Positions 57,485 through 64,000 of a DNA stretch of 64,000 nt are shown piece by piece. The DNA is from Icerya purchasi (lineage: Eukaryota > Arthropoda > Insecta > Hemiptera > Monophlebidae), in assembly GCA_039619475.1 (NCBI GenBank), contig CM077115.1:592373643-592437642 (forward strand), given 5' to 3'. The notes under the pieces were generated by a model. It did no database searches. It worked only from the letters and a program-made list of their open reading frames with translations, and had not been told where the DNA came from. Positions within the stretch are counted from its first letter, which is position 1, and every line of letters begins with the position of its first letter. Both the position numbers and the translations under genes were made by a program.

Positions 57485-60400
57485 TGAACTATAATAAGCT
57501 GTTCATACATGTTTTTGGCGCTCATATAAAACTAAATTGTGATTATTATTTTGATATCTTACATTTCTAAAGACGTAATTTATGCAAACAAATAATCAGG
57601 AAATTAAAAATTTAAAAGCATATTCAACAATAATCAAAATACATTTTGATGAGTATTATTAAATTTACAGTTCATTTTCAAAATAACGCCACTAGCGCTA
57701 CTTTTTAACACCAATCCTGTTTGTACCGGTTTGTTATTGTTTTGATTCAACATTGGAAGCCAAGAAGTAAATTAAATATGGCGGTGTTTACTATGTATAT
57801 GCTTTGATTTTAATTGTAAATATGGGAATGATAGTAGTGGAAATGTTTGATTACCTTTTACCGATAATGTTGCGTTAAAAATAAAAATATTGATTTATTG
57901 TTATTTTTTCTGTAAATAATTTACGTTTAAATGGATATTGTATTTGAAGAAATTGCTGTATCCTTCAAATCTTTTAAAAATCAAGCTTTGCTACTTTTTT
58001 GTAATGAGTAATTTTGATTTTCTTCTAAATGAAACGTTTCGTGCACCTTACTGTTAGTATAATTTCAGCCAAAATGTGAATTACGATTTTAATTTCTTTG
58101 AAAAACATCAGTTTCGGTAAGTATAATACGTCATATACTATTAATCAAATAAAATATTGTAAATGTAACATATTTTTTTAGTATATATTAAAAGCGCACT
58201 CCGAACCAAATATAACAATAATTTATATAAATTTATACGTATATTTATTGAGGAGTTTACATTGGCATTTGTTATTGTAGTTTTTTTTTTAATCAATTGC
58301 AAAGTACAAATACATTTGAAAATAATATTTTTTATTTTAATCAGTTTCTCCTGAATATTTTATTATCACTATAAAACGTTCTTTCTGTATATTTGTATAC
58401 CTTGAGTTAATGATTTTGTTAGTTTTGTTGCATAATTTGTAATTATTTAATATGCCAATGAATATTTGCTTTTGTAAAATTTATTGATGTGATGAGGGTT
58501 TCTTTTATTCATGTATTCTTATTATTTTATTATACAAATTTATATCGTGATATTTTATTTTACGATATACCCAAAGTTACTTTTACGAACTATTAAGCCA
58601 AAGTTTTCCCAAGAAGTTCAGCGCATTAATTTAAGCATCAGTGTAGGTTGCATTTGTGCTTAGTTTTTATTTAAATCAAGAGTTAGATACAAAAGTAAAA
58701 AAAAAATCTTAAAAGTCATAAGAAATGAAGTCATAAAATATAACTTTTGAATACAGTAAACATCAGCCGTTAGTGCGTTTGTGTGACGTAAGGTGTTATT
58801 CTTAGTATTATGCACCATGAAAATTGAATTTTTTCGGTTATTGAAAACGTAAGTTATCATTCTGTTGGTTTCGAATTTTATTAATATATTTGGCAAATAA
58901 TTAACATAAATGTTTTACGTTGTTATTCACTTTTTCTGTTATTGTTACATATTTGGTTAAAACAAACTTCGCATATTTTATGTACATTAATTATTTTGTT
59001 AATTTTGTTGGTCACAGTTTGTATTGTTTTCTTAAGATTAAATTCATTAATGTATAGATTTGAATTTATTTGACGGAGGAGTAAACATTTTGTTTTATTA
59101 TTTAATAAAAGTATATTAGTTTTATTTGACACCAACATATATTTTTTTAAATAATTATATAATAAACAAATCGTATATTTTATTGATTTTTTTTTCCTCC
59201 TCTTCTTCAATAATATTTGAATTTGATGTAAAAATATATATTTATTTTCATTGATTTGGTAATTTTAATTATTATGGTGGTATAATTGAACAAATTTGTT
59301 TTGATATTTGTAACCATGTTTTAAACTTTTCTTACATTTAATAACCATACCGAATGTAAATGTAATAACATTTTAATTTGAAATAAAAATTTTTCTTAAA
59401 TTTAGAAATTTTAAAACTGCTTTGACCTTTTAAAATAATTTGTTAGTAGGAAGGTTAATTGAACTGAATAAGTAAAATATATGTTTTTTTAAAATGGAAA
59501 TCTTTCATATATAAAAAGATGGCCGATAAAGCGTTACATCGCTTTTATATTGTATTTTTAATAATGAAAGGGAAATTAAAATTGTTCATTTCTGATTTAA
59601 ATTTGCAGATTGTTTACATTTAATCCGCGAGTTTGTATCAACATTTAAGTTTGAACTATATAAAGTATAAAAATCGAGAACTTGAAAGTAGTTTTTTCTT
59701 TGACTTGATAAGAGTTTTTTAAAGAGATATTTAATTTATTTTAAACGCATCGCAATTACTAGTAAGTTTAAATTTGTCGCAGTTACATAGATTATTTGGG
59801 GCAGTTAATTGTATTCGGTGTATTGTTGAATATTCCAAATTAATATAAAACAAAGAATGATTTTCCTGAATAGTCGAATTTGGGTTATGAAATTAATGTG
59901 CGCAGATTAATTAGAGCTTCTGCTTTTTTAAGCATTAGGCGACATTTTTTCATAACATTGTCGATTTAGTTTTGTTCGGTTGTTCTAGTTACTATTTGTA
60001 GTTCATATTTGTTAATCTGTCATAGTGTACTTTTTTTTTCTTTTTTCGAAAACAGCCGTTTTAATTTTCTTCTTGAAAATTCCACATTGATCCCTTGGAT
60101 AGTATAAGTTTTAGACTGGCTAATTTTCACATTATTGACTTCGTAGCTTTTGAGTTGAAAACAAAAAAGACTAGATAAACAAGCGGATGGAAATTAAAAA
60201 AGGAAACTTTTGGTTTAATTTTTAAGATGCCGCATTTGGTTTATGACAAAAAAGGTCGTAAATCTTACTATACATTGTGTATGTATATAGTTGTAAGTTT
60301 GACGCGGTGGACATCGTTTTTACATGTAAAGTAAAAAAGGATTTGAGATAGTAATTAAATAAGATAATTATCAGTCGTACTTGTAAATATCTTAAATTAT

Positions 60401-61585
60401 TTCGATTAGATTACTTTAAATTTACTTTGATGATTAGGACAGAGTTATAATGTAATAATACACGATTGTTCACTTCAAAGTTATCTTTTTTAATTTTTTT
60501 AATCTGAAAAATCTGTCGCTGCAATTATTTTTATTTGGGCCAGATAAAGTAGTTTACATTTTAGAAATGAGAAAGAACATTCAGCAGTACATAATAATTT
60601 ACAATTCATGTAAATCTCGCTTAAACTTGATAAATTGCTTTGTTTCGCAATGGGGGGTCATTCGCTACATTGCAGGAGATGCATGTAAATTACAAGGAGA
60701 AATGAAGAAAACATCTGGTAATGTAATAAGTAGGCACATAAACAGAAAATATATTGTTTAAATAAAAAAAAAAAAAGGTAACTTAAAACTATACATCATT
60801 AGTTTTGATATGCATCGAAAGATTTTTCTTTTCTTCTCATATACAAACTTATACTTATTGACAGTTGCAAAGTTTATAAAAAGAGTTATAAAAATGGATA
60901 ACATCAACTAAAATCTTAGTTATATATATAATAAAATACACATACGGTTATTGCAATACAAATAATAATGATTATATTGAACATAAGATTTCTCTCAATT
61001 ATAGCTTAATTACGCTAATAAAATGTTTTATTCTCTAAAAAATTTTCCGGTTCTTTGATTATTGTTAGAAAAAAATAAAATAAAGTAAATAAAACGGATG
61101 CACGAAGTGGTGTGTTATATGTTTATTTAATTTTTGTCACAAATAGACTTGTTTAATTTTCGATTTTTTATTTCAGAATGAAATATGGAAAATAGAATTT
61201 TTTTATTTATTTCTTCGATTTTTATTTTAAAAAGAGGTTTATTTCAAAATTTGCGGGTAGTTTTTATCCGCACATATTATTAATGCAGTTGCGGTTTGTA
61301 GAAATTTAGGTATTATTATTTTTTTTTTAAATTAATGAATTTATTTTTTTTTTTTCTTTCGAATATCGGAAGTAAACTGTAAGTTATTTGAATTTTTAAA
61401 AAGCGATGTAATTTATTTTTCCGTTAATGTTCTTTTCTCTAGAAACTAAAATTACACAGTAGAATTATTTGAATATTTTGTAATTAAACGATTGTAAAAC
61501 GCAATACATCGTTTTATATGCTGATTTTCGAAGTTTACTTTTGAACTAATATGTCGTTAAATATTTCAGGATTTTCCAGTTCGTT
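57485..61585. other. AT-rich intergenic DNA and probable lin-9 upstream region
   Basis: Four kilobases with no supported gene. Open frames at 58660, 58923 and 60567 are low-complexity or lack known domains. A possible splice acceptor (AAATATTTCAG, AG at 61568-61569) lies 16 bases before the lin-9 ATG, so an upstream noncoding or short coding exon may exist here. Confidence 0.45.
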
Positions 61586-64000
61586 ATGGAGGGACGAAAA
61601 AGAAAGCAGTCAAGTACCAACAATGGCGCATCAACCGTGAGACGATTACCGAACAGGAAAAAGAAATCCGATGCGCCTATATTGAATAAACGCGGTATGC
61701 CAGTTAGAACGCGAAAGAAGAATCCATTATTTTTTAGCGATGACGTGTACTTAACTTCCAATGTTAATCGGCAAGATGTAACAAAGAGCGGAAAAAATAA
61801 CAATAATCCGATATTGAAAAGTTCCTCCACTATCGTAAGCAGGTCGTCCGGGAAGAAGTCCTTTAATGATGGTGGTAAACATGAGGACAAGGCTATTGTC
61901 GGTATTAATAGCGTCGTCGGTGGGAGCAGGTCGAAACGAATCGTTAAAAAGAAAAACGTGAATATTATTTCGCCATCAACCGCTGCAAGGCGCAATGTAC
62001 GGTCGCGTGTTTCAAGGGTTCAGAGGAGAAATGCTGGAAAAGTCCCGTCGCCTATATTGACCGGTAAAAAAAAGCAGCAGAAGTTGAACAAAAAACACGG
62101 AAAGAGTGAAGAATACGATGATACGAAAGATGGCGAACAGATGGAAACTGAAAGTAAAGATAGTGAGAGTAGCAGCGACGTGGAAGAGAGCAGCAGAGAT
62201 GAACTAATGGCTGCTGGGTGCGAGTCCATGTTGGCTGCTGCAACAGCGGCAGGAGGACCGTTAATATCCGTCGGTAGCAGTAGCAGTAGCAGTAGCAGTG
62301 ATAGTAGCTGTAACGGTAACCGGAAGAAATCGAAATCGGCCGTCGTCAGGAGGAAGTCGAAGGTTAAGCAAGAAGGAACGACAGCGATAGAAGGTGACAA
62401 GAAGCCGTCGTTATTGTCTTCGGTGGAAGTTTGGCAACGCGATGAAGCTGAAGATACTGGGAAGCGCTTGCGTAATTTGTTGAAATTGCCGAAAGCGTTC
62501 AATTGGGTGTGCTGCGAATTCTACTATAGCGTTATAGATAAGGTGATCTTCGATTACTACCAGAACGATTTTATGATTTGTCTGCGACAGAAGTTTCCGT
62601 TTATACGTAATTTTTTGTTAACGCGAACCGAATGGTCGATGATCAGACGTGTTCTAGGTAAGCCGAGACGTTGTTCGGCGTTATTTTTCAAACAAGAAAT
62701 CGCAGATTTAAATCGTAAGCGGGCCATTGTTAGATCGTTGCAAAAAGGCGACTTGAAGAAATTGCGTAGTTTAAGGGATATACCGTTGAAGTTGCCGTTG
62801 TTACCGCAAGATACGACAAGGGTAACGGCTCGGTTTTATCGAAACAGGATGTTTCAGCAACAGGACGGCGTGCACATCGGTTGCATCAGTAACATAGACA
62901 GGTCTAATAACCTTTATAAATTGGTATTCGACAATCCGAATCTACACAAAGAATATGTGCGCGACCTGGATGTGCTCTACAGCGGTCAGTTGAACCATGT
63001 GTCGCGCAATACTATGATACGATCAGTGCTGCGTAAAAGTAAAAATTCAAAGAACCAGCGGGCCTGCAAACTGGTAAACGATTTTAAGCGACGGGTTAAA
63101 AATAAGACTATGCGTCATGCCATGATTAAGAAAAAGTTGCGTACTCTAACAGCTATTAACAAGCAAAGTAATAGTAGTAATAATAATAATAGTAATAGTA
63201 ATAATAATAATAATAATAATAATATCAGTAGTGATAATAGCGGTAGCGTGGATAAAGCTGCTAGTGTAAAATTTAGAATGGCTGGTGAAGAAAATATGGC
63301 TGCCTTGTCGCCAAATAGTTCCATTAACAATGCAACTGAATCGATACCTTTATTGACAACGGCTCTTTTACCGTCTGTTTTCAAGCATGTCCTTAATTCA
63401 GCAGATTCTTCGGAAAGCGCATTGTCTTCTTATCATATCTTACGGCATAACAATAAAATAAAGGAATACGGTAGTGAAATAGTTAATTCGTCCGGCTGTA
63501 GCGATAGTCGACCGCCGCCTAGTGGCGCTGATCAGCCGGTAGATATATACGACTTGGTATTGTTAATAGCGCAACTGAAGAAAATCGTGGAACACAAACA
63601 GTTAGAAGTGGATAAACTGTCCCGCATGAATACGGAAATAGAGCTGGCTAATTTGTACGAAAAACCGTTGAATGAAGAATTTCGTTCGAAATACGCGGCT
63701 AATATAGTTGTGCTGGAATTGCTGAATCGGGACCTATTGGCTACCATCAATAAGATAAAAGAACGTTTCGTACGATACGGTTCAGCCGAAACGATTTCGC
63801 CTACATATATCGAACGTGAAAGTATGAATTCCGCTACTGAACTTCTGGCCAAGAATAATGTTGTCATTTCGGACGATAACGTAGTTCATATGTTGATAAA
63901 AGATAAACCGTTACTAATGATTGTGCGTGAACTTACTTCATTGATGGTTCTGATGAAATCGCTCGCTTCGAAAAATCCGAAGCATAATTCTTCCTTGTTA
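61586..64000 (+). CDS. lin-9: LIN-9/Mip130/Always-early family protein (DIRP domain), 3' end beyond window
   Basis: 805 codons from ATG 61586 with no stop to the window end. LIN-9 is a core MuvB subunit of the DREAM/MMB complexes that control cell-cycle or, in fly testis (Aly), meiotic genes. Residues 1-290 are basic and disordered (RKRKQ, KRGMPVRTRKK, an acidic stretch near 190-205, poly-Ser near 231-239). RLRNLLKLPKAFNW at about 294-307 opens the DIRP domain: CCEFYYSVID, LTRTEWSMIRRVLGKPRRCS near 347-364, FFKQEIADLNRKR. A Tudor-like stretch, VTARFYRNRMF...LYKLVFDNPN, covers about 409-463. Asn/Ser repeats fill about 527-548. The LIN-52-binding helical region, LVLLIAQLKKIVEHKQLEVD then KLSRMNTEIELA, begins near 655. 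Human LIN9 is about 540 residues, so this one is expanded. The open frame is intron-free across DIRP and helical domains. A few dozen C-terminal residues remain outside. Confidence 0.9.
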   Translation, partial: MEGRKRKQSSTNNGASTVRRLPNRKKKSDAPILNKRGMPVRTRKKNPLFFSDDVYLTSNVNRQDVTKSGKNNNNPILKSSSTIVSRSSGKKSFNDGGKHEDKAIVGINSVVGGSRSKRIVKKKNVNIISPSTAARRNVRSRVSRVQRRNAGKVPSPILTGKKKQQKLNKKHGKSEEYDDTKDGEQMETESKDSESSSDVEESSRDELMAAGCESMLAAATAAGGPLISVGSSSSSSSSDSSCNGNRKKSKSAVVRRKSKVKQEGTTAIEGDKKPSLLSSVEVWQRDEAEDTGKRLRNLLKLPKAFNWVCCEFYYSVIDKVIFDYYQNDFMICLRQKFPFIRNFLLTRTEWSMIRRVLGKPRRCSALFFKQEIADLNRKRAIVRSLQKGDLKKLRSLRDIPLKLPLLPQDTTRVTARFYRNRMFQQQDGVHIGCISNIDRSNNLYKLVFDNPNLHKEYVRDLDVLYSGQLNHVSRNTMIRSVLRKSKNSKNQRACKLVNDFKRRVKNKTMRHAMIKKKLRTLTAINKQSNSSNNNNSNSNNNNNNNNISSDNSGSVDKAASVKFRMAGEENMAALSPNSSINNATESIPLLTTALLPSVFKHVLNSADSSESALSSYHILRHNNKIKEYGSEIVNSSGCSDSRPPPSGADQPVDIYDLVLLIAQLKKIVEHKQLEVDKLSRMNTEIELANLYEKPLNEEFRSKYAANIVVLELLNRDLLATINKIKERFVRYGSAETISPTYIERESMNSATELLAKNNVVISDDNVVHMLIKDKPLLMIVRELTSLMVLMKSLASKNPKHNSSLL
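62274..62310 (+). repeat. AGT/AGC triplet repeat encoding poly-Ser in lin-9
   Basis: In-frame run of AGT/AGC codons giving about nine serines followed by DSSC. Triplet slippage here would change protein length without a frameshift. Confidence 0.85.
63164..63240 (+). repeat. AAT/AGT triplet repeat encoding Asn/Ser tract in lin-9
   Basis: About 20 AAT/AGT codons in frame, giving an Asn-rich linker between the Tudor-like region and the C-terminal helices. It reads as poly-Leu on the other strand, which produces a spurious frame. Confidence 0.85.

Noticed and set aside
61546..63867. Several minus-strand open frames opposite lin-9 (poly-Leu, poly-Ser)
   Set aside because: They are shadows of the lin-9 coding strand, produced by its triplet repeats and codon bias.

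Overview
This looks like nuclear DNA of an arthropod, most likely an insect. It is AT-rich, has spliced genes with GT-AG introns, and is packed with BEL/Pao, Ty3, Jockey, I-clade and RTE retrotransposons, hAT and mariner remnants, and MITEs. I cannot name the species. I saw no bacterial operons, rRNA, tRNA or CRISPR array.

Two host genes are supported. (1) A glutamate-cysteine ligase modifier subunit gene (Gclm) lies on the minus strand, with four coding exons at 45236-45120, 45012-44823, 11024-10819 and 7207-7093. Their splice phases agree, and the joined product follows the family from the LHTGN motif to the CCVVP and LTHSDP motifs. The 3' exon(s) are not in the window, so they probably lie beyond the left edge. 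Introns in window order are 107 bp, 33.8 kb and 3.6 kb. Almost everything from 1 to 44.8 kb is therefore intronic transposon debris. (2) A LIN-9/Mip130/Aly-type gene (DIRP domain, DREAM/MuvB complex) starts at 61586 on the plus strand and runs open for 805 codons off the right edge. The two genes are head-to-head, about 16 kb apart.

Layout. 1-7 kb: minus-strand I-clade ORF2 start, an RTE element with an in-frame internal deletion, and two decayed gag copies. 7-11 kb: Gclm exons 4 and 3. 11.3-12.6 kb: a foldback element with about 455-bp inverted arms, tandem 16-bp terminal repeats and a perfect 9-bp target duplication. 13.7-20.5 kb: two hairpin MITEs in otherwise featureless AT-rich DNA. 21-33 kb: RTE, Jockey-type and I-clade fragments, including two oppositely oriented I-clade elements meeting at 27.15 kb. 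34-42 kb: a hAT-like MITE family, a BEL/Pao remnant, an RTE/CR1-type remnant and a mariner-like pseudogene. 44.8-45.2 kb: Gclm exons 2 and 1. 46-53 kb: hAT MITEs, a Ty3 remnant, and a ZMYM1-like hAT transposase pseudogene broken by two later insertions. 53.4-57.5 kb: a nearly full-length Jockey-clade element with an altered RT active site. 57.5-61.6 kb: gene-free DNA. 61.6-64 kb: lin-9.

The mobile elements do not form a pathway. They are independent insertions of different age, and several are nested, which gives a relative order. The most striking structures are the foldback element, the nested hAT locus whose frame is restored by removing one copy of the target duplication, and the RTE deletion derivative that keeps a 387-codon open frame.
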